In this document: one piece after another, positions 34,280 through 41,863 of the stretch | Layout of the letters: each line of letters begins with the position of its first letter | How positions within the stretch are numbered: position 1 is the stretch's first letter | Assembly: GCF_022763345.1 (NCBI RefSeq) | Contig: NZ_JALEGS010000020.1 | Span: forward strand, 1 to 64,000 | Length of the DNA: 64,000 bases | Source of the DNA: Phaeodactylibacter sp. | GTDB lineage: Bacteria > Bacteroidota > Bacteroidia > Chitinophagales > Saprospiraceae | Direction: 5' to 3' | Notes under the pieces: model-generated | The model's database searches: none | What the model was told of the DNA's origin: nothing | The model's input: the letters and a program-made list of their open reading frames with translations, nothing else | Program-made: the position numbers and the translations under genes

Positions 34280-34747
34280 ATGAAGCATTTATTGTTAATA
34301 ATTTTCATAGCGCTGACAGCGTTCAGCTGTACTCACGCTCAGAAGGGCTGGCTGGCCATCGGAGAGCTCCAAGATGGTAAAGCGGTGCTGACTGCTGACA
34401 AGACAGAGCTGCTGCGGGCTTACAACCAAAATCTACAGCGGTTTTCAGGAATCAACGGTGAATTTACGGATGTGAGCATAGAAACAGCTGCTCAGGGGGG
34501 CTATACATTAGTGTTTTCTGGCAAAGCCTACAAATCCACATTTTGGGTGGAGAAAGCAGATGGCACTGTATTGAGAGTAAATTACACGATTAGTTGTACC
34601 ACTTCTGATTGTTCTCAAGAAACTGGCGGTTGCGAGCCAAGGTTCAACGGTGGAGATCGCGGAAACTGTAGCCCCTGTAGCAATGATGGAGAATGTACAA
34701 AAACGGTGAGCAGCAGTTCACTTCTGAGTGTTGGTGGCAAAGAGTAG
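34280..34747 (+). CDS. Small secreted Cys-rich protein (cassette 2)
   Basis: 155 residues, not recognised. Signal peptide LLLIIFIALTAFSC has a Cys at about 17, so probably lipidated. A central alpha/beta part (WLAIGELQDGKAVLTADK, GGYTLVFSGKAYKSTFWVEK) precedes a short Cys-rich tail with eight Cys (SCTTSDCSQETGGCEPRF, then CSPCSNDGEC). No sequence match to the 444-residue protein apart from being secreted and Cys-rich. It fills the same position between the promoter repeat and the barrel gene. Confidence 0.72.
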   Translation: MKHLLLIIFIALTAFSCTHAQKGWLAIGELQDGKAVLTADKTELLRAYNQNLQRFSGINGEFTDVSIETAAQGGYTLVFSGKAYKSTFWVEKADGTVLRVNYTISCTTSDCSQETGGCEPRFNGGDRGNCSPCSNDGECTKTVSSSSLLSVGGKE

Positions 34748-34774
34748 GTGGGCTCACTTTTCAAATGAAGAAAC
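34748..34774 (+). other. Vestige of a lost upstream gene end in cassette 2
   Basis: These 27 bases match 29779-29805, the last codons of the 444-residue gene (GGLTFQMKKH), but here they follow a stop codon and are noncoding. They show that cassette 2 once had that gene or was rebuilt by recombination inside its 3' end. Confidence 0.65.
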
Positions 34775-35395
34775 ATGATTAAGCACTTATTCTTTTGGAT
34801 ACTGCTGGTATATGGAGCCTCAGCTATGCAGGCACAGGAAAAATTTGCAATTGATCTTGGCAGCGGCCTGTCAGATGCAGAGGGGTTTGCAGCGATAAAT
34901 GTCGATGGGCAAATGACCTTTATCTACAAACGTTGGCATATTGGACCGGTTTTTCATTTTATGAATATGTTTGAGCAAATCAATCCTGCCTCAGATGCGT
35001 ATATCCATGTATTTGAATCAATACCAGAGAGAGGGGAGAACGCTTTTGGATATTCCTACACCATGAACTGGCAAAGGTCACAAGCTCACCTGGGCTTATT
35101 GTTGGGATATGATGTCGTAAGAGGCGACCGCTTTCGGTTAAACTTATCGGCAGGTTACGGCTTGAACCGGTACAGAGAAATGAGATTTGTTGAAAATTAC
35201 CTCAACCCGAATATTCCATTTTTATGGTTTAGTGCAAGGAATGAGAACACCTTCAACGCCAATTTCGGGTTGACAGCAACTTATGACGTTTATAAAACTT
35301 TGTCCGTAGGCACTAGAATCAGGCATGTCAGAGGTACAGGCAGTGATGTATCCTATAATTTTTTGGTGGCATCAGGATTTAGTATGATGTCTTGA
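34775..35395 (+). CDS. Outer-membrane barrel protein, cassette 2 paralogue
   Basis: 206 residues, near-identical to the 29806 gene. Signal peptide FFWILLVYGASAMQAQ. Changes cluster in one segment (SDAYIHVFESIPERGENAFGYS, cited in part: YIHVFESIPERGENAFG), probably a surface loop. One missing G near 35367 shifts the last codons so that FLVGIRI becomes FLVASGFSMMS, spoiling the terminal barrel strand. The protein may therefore insert poorly or be decaying. Confidence 0.72.
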   Translation: MIKHLFFWILLVYGASAMQAQEKFAIDLGSGLSDAEGFAAINVDGQMTFIYKRWHIGPVFHFMNMFEQINPASDAYIHVFESIPERGENAFGYSYTMNWQRSQAHLGLLLGYDVVRGDRFRLNLSAGYGLNRYREMRFVENYLNPNIPFLWFSARNENTFNANFGLTATYDVYKTLSVGTRIRHVRGTGSDVSYNFLVASGFSMMS

Positions 35396-35414
35396 TTTAA
35401 TCAATGCACTTGAG

Positions 35415-35484
35415 GCTTACCCTAATTGCTGCTTCATGGCCTGCTCTGTCTCAATGAAGGCGTCAGGCTGCTTTTGGGGTAAGC
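35415..35484. repeat. Conserved cassette hairpin, copy 2
   Basis: GCTTACCCTAA (35415-35425) pairs with TTGGGGTAAGC (35474-35484); the single C-to-T change still allows a G-U pair in RNA. The loop retains GCCTG and CAGGC. Confidence 0.62.
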
Positions 35485-35711
35485 TTAGTTTGGCCGGAGG
35501 AGGATTTAGCTGGGATGAGCGGATGCAAGAATCCGGTAGATTTACCGTTTACTATTTATTTGGTGGAGCCTTTTATTACAGTATAGGGCATGGGGTGAAA
35601 GTGCAAACAGGCTATTACAACTATAGGCCGTCCAATCGATCATTAGCCTCTGCTTTCGCCCAGCCTTTTTTGGGCTTGTCATTAGAAATTGGGAAACTAA
35701 AAAGCCTATGA
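35436..35711 (+). pseudogene. 5'-truncated barrel protein fragment
   Basis: A 91-codon frame that starts inside the hairpin repeat and has no signal peptide. From about 35490 it encodes typical barrel strands (GRFTVYYLFGGAFYYSIG, VKVQTGYYNYRP, FLGLSLEIGKLKSL), so it looks like the C-terminal end of a lost gene joined to the repeat. Its stop overlaps the next gene by four bases. Confidence 0.55.
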
Positions 35712-36280
35712 AGCCGCTTTATTTCATAGCGATAGCGCTGACTATCCCGCTGCTATGCCGTGCTCAAGGTGAGAGTGCTTTCGGGAAACGCCTGGTCATA
35801 GGCTCTTCTGTAACGCATATATGGGAAGACAACCCTGACGTCAGTAACACACATAATGAGACAACATGGGAGAAAAACATTGCTGTGAGCCTGACGCCTT
35901 CCCTATACTTTGGGCTGTCTCATAAGCATATTTTTACCTGGGGGTCGAGTGTGGAACAGGGGTTGAACGACAAAGCCCGGTACAACCTGTTCGGTGCTTT
36001 TATACAGTATGACTTCCTGCCCCGTGATGTCAGCCGACTGATTGCGGAAGCCTCTTACTATGTAGGTGATTATTGTACCTGTGGTGACCTGGACCCCTAC
36101 CGGGTAGCCGGGCTGAGTTACCTTGGGTGGGGGCTGGGCTATGATCTGCCAATCTGGCGCGGGCTTTCTTTAGATCTGGGGTTTACCGCACATTATATAC
36201 TCAATAATATTCAGCCTTTCAGTTACACCTACACGCAATACATAATTGGGCTCAATTATACGCTAAATCGGGACAAATAG
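35708..36280 (+). CDS. Putative outer-membrane barrel protein
   Basis: 190 residues, not recognised. Signal peptide PLYFIAIALTIPLLCRAQ. Strands such as KRLVIGSSVTHIWED, NIAVSLTPSLYFGLS, YNLFGAFIQYDF and LSLDLGFTAHYILN end with YIIGLNYTLNRDK. A YCTCGD turn could bind metal or form a disulfide. It overlaps the truncated barrel fragment by ATGA. Last intact gene of cassette 2. Confidence 0.68.
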   Translation: MKPLYFIAIALTIPLLCRAQGESAFGKRLVIGSSVTHIWEDNPDVSNTHNETTWEKNIAVSLTPSLYFGLSHKHIFTWGSSVEQGLNDKARYNLFGAFIQYDFLPRDVSRLIAEASYYVGDYCTCGDLDPYRVAGLSYLGWGLGYDLPIWRGLSLDLGFTAHYILNNIQPFSYTYTQYIIGLNYTLNRDK

Positions 36281-36340
36281 TAAACGATGATGGGCCGTGT
36301 AGCCTTACTTGGTATTTGAAAGCAGGAATAAAACCCAGCA
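36281..36340. other. Spacer before the insertion mosaic
   Basis: Start of a 770-base stretch without an intact gene (36281-37052). This first part has no recognisable feature; the rest is resolved into the element, remnants and palindrome listed next. Confidence 0.5.
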
Positions 36341-36591
36341 ATTCTCAATTTGGTATTTTCTCCAGCCACATCTTGTATATTGTCACTGCGGCACCTAGGT
36401 GCTCCATGTTTTTGCAAGGTGAAACCATGAACACCGACCTGATGCCGCTCCCGGAGCTTTATTCCGTTCTAAAGCTCGCGCGCAGCACAGCCTGTAAATG
36501 CACCCGGGCCCCAAACCTGGAGTTTTCTTTTTTCCATTAGCGGAAGGTGCGAAAACGTGGGGGCGGAGGAACAATTTGTCAAATTGAGAAT
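36341..36591. mobile_element. MITE-like segment with terminal inverted repeats
   Basis: ATTCTCAATTTG (36341-36352) and CAAATTGAGAAT (36580-36591) are perfect 12-bp inverted ends of a 251-base segment without a transposase; the match extends to 15 of 16 with AGC on each outer side. CAATTTG-T-CAAATTG makes a further palindrome at the right end. Homology to the TonB-type receptor begins two bases beyond the right end, as if the element cut that gene. No target duplication is evident. Confidence 0.5.
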
Positions 36592-36592
36592 G

Positions 36593-36830
36593 GCTCACCC
36601 TTCAGGGCACTAACCTACTATACCGACGACGAAGTAGTTTGGGACCAACCATGACTTCGTGTCGGCATACCTGTGCGTGTCGGCATACTCGTGCGTCGGG
36701 TGGACGCCCAAACCTCTCCGTTCCGAGTATATACAACCGCTCCGTACTGAGCAGCCAAGTCACGCCCTTTTCATTTAGGGAGTATGAGGTTTTCCATTTT
36801 CCGAGGGTGTTGTTGCTTGGGGGGGGGTAA
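36593..36830 (+). pseudogene. 3' remnant of a second TonB-type receptor gene
   Basis: Bases 36593-36623 and 36735-36830 match 33921-33951 and 33952-34047 of the intact 901-codon receptor gene, including GCTCACCCTTCAGGGCAC and ACTGAGCAGCCAAGTCAC. The stretch after its end also matches the intact gene's downstream DNA. All upstream receptor sequence is missing, and a small segment interrupts the remnant. Confidence 0.75.
36624..36729. mobile_element. 106-bp insertion with 5-bp target duplication
   Basis: The receptor alignment is continuous except for this segment, which is flanked by TATAC (36619-36623 and 36730-36734). Inside are two direct copies of CGTGTCGGCATAC and a hairpin of ACGAAGT with ACTTCGT. 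No coding capacity. A short non-autonomous element is likely. Confidence 0.5.
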
Positions 36831-36849
36831 GAAGATTGTGATGAGGAGG

Positions 36850-37080
36850 CTAAAGCGCGGAAGTATCTTTTGTCAACAAACTTACCGTTTGATGCCAGTA
36901 AAAGAAAGCGGATTTGTCCGGCTGGCGTTTCAGCCGGTTTAGGAAGTTCCAGTCAGGGTGCTCAATACTCCAGTTCTTTAAATCATGAGCATCGTATTTG
37001 ACGATTGATGTGAAATCACTTTTTAACTGATCTTTCGCATGCGAAAGATCAGTTACACATTCAAATAAGCCATCAAAGAG
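36850..37080 (-). pseudogene. Start-less open frame, possible DUF4274-like remnant
   Basis: A 77-codon stop-free frame ending at TAG 36850-36852, with no ATG or GTG near its beginning. It reads YDAHDLKNWSIEHPDWNFL then RLKRQPDKSAFFYWHQTV, with the spacing of a helix-W-x-P-D-x-x-S/A-x-x-Y-W pattern that recalls DUF4274. It overlaps the CBS gene end. Probably the tail of a decayed gene; the family assignment is tentative. Confidence 0.35.
37025..37054. repeat. 30-bp perfect palindrome at the CBS gene end
   Basis: AACTGATCTTTCGCA followed at once by its exact reverse complement. It touches the CBS gene stop codon by two bases and could act as its terminator. A second stem, CCGGCTG/CAGCCGG, lies at 36918-36937. 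Confidence 0.75.
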
Positions 37081-37712
37081 TCATAACGGTCGCGCAAAGA
37101 GTCGAGGTACTCAATCTCATTAAAGGAAGCCTTGACCTCGTATTCATAGCGCTCGAAAGTAGCCAGGATGTTCTGAATGTTCTGCCGGTTGATCTTAATG
37201 GTAACGTCCACCCGGATGGAATCAAGGCTGGTGGTAATGAAAGCGCTGAGCACGGCGGCATTCTCAGACTCCACAATTTGCGCAATCTGTGAAAGCTGAT
37301 AATCGTGGCGGCTCATCTCCAGGACCACGATGCTGCCAGGCTCGGAGAAGGAAGCCGTTTTGGTGAAGTACTGCAGCACATCTTCCATAGTGATGAGCCC
37401 GATGTAGTTCTCTTCTTCATCCACTACCGGGATTAGGGTGAGATGGTACTCCGCGATCAGGCGAAGGATTTCGTAGAGGTGATCGTTGTGCTTGACGTAC
37501 GGGCGGATGAGCGAGAGCTGATAGGAACCCACCGGCTCATGCGCATCGTGCTCCAGAATATCTTCTTCGGAAATTAGCCCCAACAGCTGCTTGTCATTGA
37601 CAATAGGAAGGTGACGGACGTAGAAGTCATTCATAATGCCCAGGGCGGTATCTCCCGTTTCAGAGGTACGCAAAGGGATAATGCTGTCTGAGATGAGCTG
37701 TTGGGCCGTCAT
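37053..37712 (-). CDS. CBS-domain protein
   Basis: 219 residues. Two CBS domains (about 5-60 and 75-130) bind adenosyl ligands: LGIMNDFYVRHLPIVNDKQLLGLISEEDIL and ILRLIAEYHLTLIPVVDEEENYIGLITMEDVL show the paired pattern (cited by their cores RHLPIVND and LTLIPVVDEEENYIGLI). The remaining 80 residues look like an ACT-type ligand-binding fold (PGSIVVLEMSRHDYQLSQIA). It is the stand-alone AcuB-like layout common in Bacteroidota, probably an energy or nucleotide sensor. Target unknown. Confidence 0.88.
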   Translation of the reverse strand: MTAQQLISDSIIPLRTSETGDTALGIMNDFYVRHLPIVNDKQLLGLISEEDILEHDAHEPVGSYQLSLIRPYVKHNDHLYEILRLIAEYHLTLIPVVDEEENYIGLITMEDVLQYFTKTASFSEPGSIVVLEMSRHDYQLSQIAQIVESENAAVLSAFITTSLDSIRVDVTIKINRQNIQNILATFERYEYEVKASFNEIEYLDSLRDRYDSLMAYLNV

Positions 37713-37814
37713 GCTTAATTGTCTTTCTGATTCATGAGTTCTAACGCAATTTAGCGAAACCTGTTGAGCCGGACCCTATCATTTGTACAATTCTGACAAA
37801 TTCATGGCGTGCCT

Positions 37815-38666
37815 TTATCCAAGCAGCCGCTTCTTTTGAATCGCAAATTCCTCTTCGGTGAGCAAGCCCTTTTCTCTCAGTTCGCCCAACTGCTTGAGCT
37901 GTTCGAGCAGGTGAGAATGGTCTTCCACTTCTTCTTCAGCAGGCATTCCCTGTTTACTAGACGATGCAAAAGGCGCAGACGCTGCTTCGTTGCCCGGCAG
38001 GCGGAACCCATTCTTAGCAAAATCCTCAAACTCATCCTGAATGCGGAGGTAGGCGAGCTTGTCGTGCTCCCGGATTTTCTCAAAGTCATTGAAGCCAAAC
38101 TGCACAGCCAGATCGAGGTGGCTGAAGGCTTCCTCCGGCTGCTCACTGATCGAGTAGGCACAGGCGATGTTGAAATGGGTGGCCACATCACGGGGCTCAA
38201 TCTTGAGTGCCTTTTTAAAATCGGCAATTGCTCCGCTGTAGTCGTAGTCCTTGAATTTTTGTACTCCGGTACTTTTGTGCGGGTTGTCAGGCTTCTTAGC
38301 CCGGCTTGGGGCGCTCTGGCGCTTTGGGGTATTGCGCTTCTTCGGGCGGTAGTAGCTCCGTTCACGACGGGCTTCCCGACGGCGCTCGTAGCGTTCCATC
38401 CGGCGCATAGCCTCGTCGTCACGGTAGTCGTAGTTGCGTTCCTGCTCGCGGCGGTAGAGCAGCTCCCGGTTGTACTTTCGGTCGAACTTCTCGTTATCCA
38501 TAGAGAAAAACGCAATCGCATCGATCAGCCCTACAATCCACATCACCGGGAACCAGAAAAAGAGCATATAAAAAATGCCCAGCCCGGTTTGGCCCAGGTA
38601 AAAGCGGTGGACGCCAAAGCCGCCCAAAAATAATGCGAGTATGCCTGCTACGTTTTTTTCTTTCAT
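37815..38666 (-). CDS. TM2-domain protein with TPR and SHOCT domains
   Basis: 283 residues from ATG 38666. The TM2 domain opens it (KNVAGILALFLGGFGVHRFYLGQ, then GIFYMLFFWFPVMWIVGLIDA; cited cores GGFGVHRFYLGQ and PVMWIVGLIDA), giving two membrane helices. A strongly basic Arg/Tyr-rich cytosolic stretch follows (RRMERYERRREARRERSYY). Two TPR units lie near residues 130-195 (YSGAIADFKKALKIEPRD). The C-terminus is a SHOCT oligomerisation motif (LGELREKGLLTEEEFAIQKK). Function unknown; the layout suggests a membrane scaffold. Confidence 0.85.
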   Translation of the reverse strand: MKEKNVAGILALFLGGFGVHRFYLGQTGLGIFYMLFFWFPVMWIVGLIDAIAFFSMDNEKFDRKYNRELLYRREQERNYDYRDDEAMRRMERYERRREARRERSYYRPKKRNTPKRQSAPSRAKKPDNPHKSTGVQKFKDYDYSGAIADFKKALKIEPRDVATHFNIACAYSISEQPEEAFSHLDLAVQFGFNDFEKIREHDKLAYLRIQDEFEDFAKNGFRLPGNEAASAPFASSSKQGMPAEEEVEDHSHLLEQLKQLGELREKGLLTEEEFAIQKKRLLG

Positions 38667-38878
38667 GCCGGAAATTACAAGTGCGCTACTGCTAGTATGT
38701 GCGTGTCGAAATATCATTATTATTTGTTTAACATGCAAAGACGGTCAGAAGTTAAGGCCACACCGCCCATAATGCCACTTCTTTGGACGAATCCGGATGA
38801 ACTTCAGACCGGGGCGCTCAACTTGTCCGCAGCCGAAGATGTTTCCTGACTTTAATCGGTGCATTGCCAAAAAGGCCC

Positions 38879-38886
38879 TACCTTTG
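38879..38886 (+). promoter_or_regulatory. -7 element of purF
   Basis: TACCTTTG, exact TANNTTTG and a common Bacteroidota variant. Predicted start near 38893 gives a leader of about 35 bases. No -33 element at the usual distance. Confidence 0.5.
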
Positions 38887-38926
38887 CGGCAACTTCTTTT
38901 TCCTCCTAAACAAAGGGCACACAGCC

Positions 38927-40822
38927 ATGAGCGATCAGATCAAACACGAGTGCGGAATAGCGATGATCCGCCTGCTCAAACCGCTTGATTATTACCATAA
39001 AAAGTACGGTACGGCCTTCTACGGCCTGAATCAGCTGCAACTGCTGCTGCAAAAACAGCGCAACCGCGGGCAGGACGGTGCCGGCATGGCCACCATCAAA
39101 CTTGATGTGCAACCCGGCAAAAAGTACATCAGCCGCAAACGCAGCGTGGCTTCCAATTATCTCGATGACCTCTTTCAGCAGGTACACCGCCACTTCAAGG
39201 ACCTGACACCGGAGCAGCTCAACGACCCGCAGTGGCTCAAGGACAATAAGCCCTACGTAGGCGAGCTCCTCCTGGGACACCTGCGCTATGGCACCCACAG
39301 CAATAATGGCGTGGAAACCTGCCACCCTTTCCTGCGCCAGAACAACTGGATTACCCGTAACCTCCTCGTCGCCGGCAACTTCAACCTGACCAACGTCGAT
39401 GAGCTCTTTCAGGAACTCGTGGAGCTGGGGCAGTACCCCAAGGAAAAGTCAGATACCGTTACCGTGCTGGAAAAAATCGGCCACTTCCTGGATGATGAAG
39501 TGCAGCGCCTCCACACCTGGTACAAGCCCGATGGCTATTCCAATCAGGAGGTCAATGAGCTGATCTATAAAAACCTGGATATTCAGCGCCTGCTGCGGCG
39601 CGCCAGCAAGAAGTTTGACGGCGGCTTCGTCATGGCCGGGCTCATTGGCCATGGCGATGCCTTTGTGCTGCGTGATCCGGCCGGTATCCGCCCTGCATTT
39701 TACTATCAGGATGACGAAATTGTAGTCGTGGCTTCCGAGCGACCCGCTATCCAAACCGTTTTCAATCTTCACATTGGCGATATCAAGGAATTGAAACGGG
39801 GGCACGCCCTCATCGTTAAGAAGGATGGCCGCGTGAGCGAGGTACGCTGTATGGACCCGCTCGACCGGGCGGCTTGTTCCTTTGAGCGTATCTACTTCTC
39901 CCGTGGCAACGACCGCGATATTTACCTGGAGCGGAAACAGCTCGGCCGGCAGCTGACAGAGAAGGTGCTCGAAGAGGTAGATTACGACTTCAAGCGCACC
40001 GTCTTCTCCTTTGTGCCCAATACCGCAGAAACTGCATTCTACGGCCTGATGGAAGGGCTGACAGATAGCCTGAACGAAATCAAAAAGGATAAAATCCTCA
40101 AGAAAGGCAAAGACCTGAAACCGGATAAGCTGGAGAAAATCCTGGCTATGAAGCCAAGGATGGAAAAACTGGTGGTCAAGGATGCCAAACAGCGCACCTT
40201 TATCGCGGATACGACCTCCCGGGAAGCTATGGTGGCGCATGTATACGACGTGACCTACGGCATCGTGACCAACCATAAAGACACACTCGTTCTACTGGAC
40301 GATTCTATTGTACGGGGCACGACCCTCCACGATAGTATCATTAATATTGCCTCCCGACTGCGGCCCAAGAAAATTGTGATTGTATCCTCTGCCCCGCAAA
40401 TCCGCTATCCGGACTGCTATGGGATCGATATGTCTAAAATGAAGGAGTTTGTCGCATTCCGGGCTTTGGTGGAGCTGCTAAAGGAAAACGGCAAGGAGCA
40501 CCTGCTGCACGAAGCTTACGAGCGCTGCAAGGCACAGGAACATAGCCTGAAGGAAGACATCACCAATGAAGTGCAGGCGCTTTATGACGAGTTTGATTAC
40601 GAAACCGTATCGGATAAAATTGCGGAGATCGTTTCGCCCGAAGGCATAGAGCCAGAGATCAAAGTCATTTACCAAACGGTAGAGGGGCTGCAGCAAGCCT
40701 GCCCCAAAAACAACGGCGACTGGTATTTCTCCGGTAATTACCCGACACCCGGGGGCAACCGTGTCGTCAACCGGGCCTTTATCAACTTCATGGAAGGCCG
40801 GGACGAGCGCGGGTACGACTGA
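38927..40822 (+). CDS. purF: Amidophosphoribosyltransferase (PurF), long form
   Basis: 631 residues from ATG 38927. It commits PRPP to purine synthesis by forming phosphoribosylamine with glutamine nitrogen. MSDQIKHEC places the catalytic N-terminal Cys at residue 9, so an eight-residue propeptide must be removed. The class II amidotransferase part shows NRGQDGAGMA and HLRYGTHSNN. The PRPP-binding loop LLDDSIVRGTT is at about 456-466. It exceeds the usual 470-510 residues through inserts, notably a Lys-rich one (KKDKILKKGKDLKPDKLEK) before the phosphoribosyltransferase core. This long type recurs in Bacteroidota. Confidence 0.93.
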   Translation: MSDQIKHECGIAMIRLLKPLDYYHKKYGTAFYGLNQLQLLLQKQRNRGQDGAGMATIKLDVQPGKKYISRKRSVASNYLDDLFQQVHRHFKDLTPEQLNDPQWLKDNKPYVGELLLGHLRYGTHSNNGVETCHPFLRQNNWITRNLLVAGNFNLTNVDELFQELVELGQYPKEKSDTVTVLEKIGHFLDDEVQRLHTWYKPDGYSNQEVNELIYKNLDIQRLLRRASKKFDGGFVMAGLIGHGDAFVLRDPAGIRPAFYYQDDEIVVVASERPAIQTVFNLHIGDIKELKRGHALIVKKDGRVSEVRCMDPLDRAACSFERIYFSRGNDRDIYLERKQLGRQLTEKVLEEVDYDFKRTVFSFVPNTAETAFYGLMEGLTDSLNEIKKDKILKKGKDLKPDKLEKILAMKPRMEKLVVKDAKQRTFIADTTSREAMVAHVYDVTYGIVTNHKDTLVLLDDSIVRGTTLHDSIINIASRLRPKKIVIVSSAPQIRYPDCYGIDMSKMKEFVAFRALVELLKENGKEHLLHEAYERCKAQEHSLKEDITNEVQALYDEFDYETVSDKIAEIVSPEGIEPEIKVIYQTVEGLQQACPKNNGDWYFSGNYPTPGGNRVVNRAFINFMEGRDERGYD

Positions 40823-40842
40823 TCCGAGTGAGCATAAGGGAC

Positions 40843-40884
40843 AAAAAAATCCCGGACTGCAACATTTGCGGCCCGGGATTTTTT
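40843..40884. terminator. Bidirectional terminator between purF and clpS
   Basis: AAAAAATCCCGG and CCGGGATTTTTT flank a 17-base loop, giving a stem with an A-run on one side and a T-run on the other, suitable for both converging genes. Confidence 0.85.
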
Positions 40885-40905
40885 GTAGTCAGCGTAACGA
40901 GTCGT

Positions 40906-41211
40906 TTATCCGCCTTCTTCGATGACGGCAGAAAGCCCGCGGTCAATGAGTGCATCTTTTTTGGGCTTCAGCACATCCTTAGGAGCGGTTTTGACCGTCG
41001 CCTTGCCTTTGAAGTGGATGATGAGCGCCAGCTGTTCTGACTGCTCGTTGCTGTGGCCCAACACGTCCATGAAGCACTGAATCACCCAGTCAAAAGTATT
41101 ATGGTCATCGTTGTAAACAATGAGCTGGGCTTTTTCCCCTGTGCCCGAGTCGTCCTCGACCACAACCTCTTCGACTTCCTCTACAGATGTATTGAATAAC
41201 TCATTGATCAT
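40906..41211 (-). CDS. clpS: ATP-dependent Clp protease adaptor ClpS
   Basis: 101 residues. After a variable acidic N-terminal extension (residues 1-27) comes the ClpS core: LIVYNDDHNTFDWVI with the Asp residues that hold the substrate alpha-amino group, and LALIIHFKGKA with His66 of the hydrophobic N-degron pocket. It delivers N-end-rule substrates to ClpAP. It lies 32 bases after a peroxiredoxin gene and is probably cotranscribed with it, a pairing that might link protein quality control to oxidative stress (inference). Confidence 0.95.
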   Translation of the reverse strand: MINELFNTSVEEVEEVVVEDDSGTGEKAQLIVYNDDHNTFDWVIQCFMDVLGHSNEQSEQLALIIHFKGKATVKTAPKDVLKPKKDALIDRGLSAVIEEGG

Positions 41212-41243
41212 ACGCTGAAATAGTCTTGCTTCAATGACACCAA

Positions 41244-41711
41244 CTAGTTAAGCTGGCCCAAAGTTTCCTTAATCGCCTCAAAATTAGGAAGATTTCCGGC
41301 ATTATCAAGGACTTCCGCATAACGAACCACCCCTTCCTTGTCTACGACAAAGGCAGAACGCTTGGAAACCCCCTTCATGCCAAAGAAGTCATCGTAGATG
41401 GCTCCGTAAGCTTCAGAAGCCTCCTTGTTGAAGTCAGAAAGCAGTGGGAAATCCAGATTTTGCTCAGCTTTAAACTTGCCTAGAGTGAAGGGAGAATCTA
41501 CAGAAATCGCAACCACATCAGCGTTCAGCTTTTGGTACTCCGCCATATTGTCGCGCATGGTGCACAACTCCTCCGTGCAAACGCTGGTGAAGGCGAGGGG
41601 GAAAAACAAAACGATCAGGTTTTTGCCTTCGTAGTCGCTCAGGGCAACTTTCTCATTTGCGGTATTATTCAGGGCAAATGCCGGGGCTTTATCGCCAACT
41701 TGTACAGCCAT
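41244..41711 (-). CDS. Peroxiredoxin (AhpE/BCP-like)
   Basis: 155 residues of the AhpC/TSA thioredoxin fold. The peroxidatic Cys is C45 in PLAFTSVCTEELC, with C50 five residues on, the CxxxxC spacing of atypical peroxiredoxins (BCP group). VVAISVDSPFTLGKF and FPLLSDFN are conserved strands. The C-terminus has no third Cys. It reduces peroxides in the cytosol using thioredoxin or similar. First gene of a pair with clpS. Confidence 0.93.
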   Translation of the reverse strand: MAVQVGDKAPAFALNNTANEKVALSDYEGKNLIVLFFPLAFTSVCTEELCTMRDNMAEYQKLNADVVAISVDSPFTLGKFKAEQNLDFPLLSDFNKEASEAYGAIYDDFFGMKGVSKRSAFVVDKEGVVRYAEVLDNAGNLPNFEAIKETLGQLN

Positions 41712-41863
41712 TTTGGATTGAGTTTTGGTTTGATGTTAAGATGAATGACCACCTAACACCGAAAGGCGCAAACCCGTTTACAGAACCCCAAACTTTATGC
41801 AGAGCAGGGCCTAATGTTTTCTGGTTTTTTGTGTTGCTTTGCAGCAAAATCAACCGGAACGCC

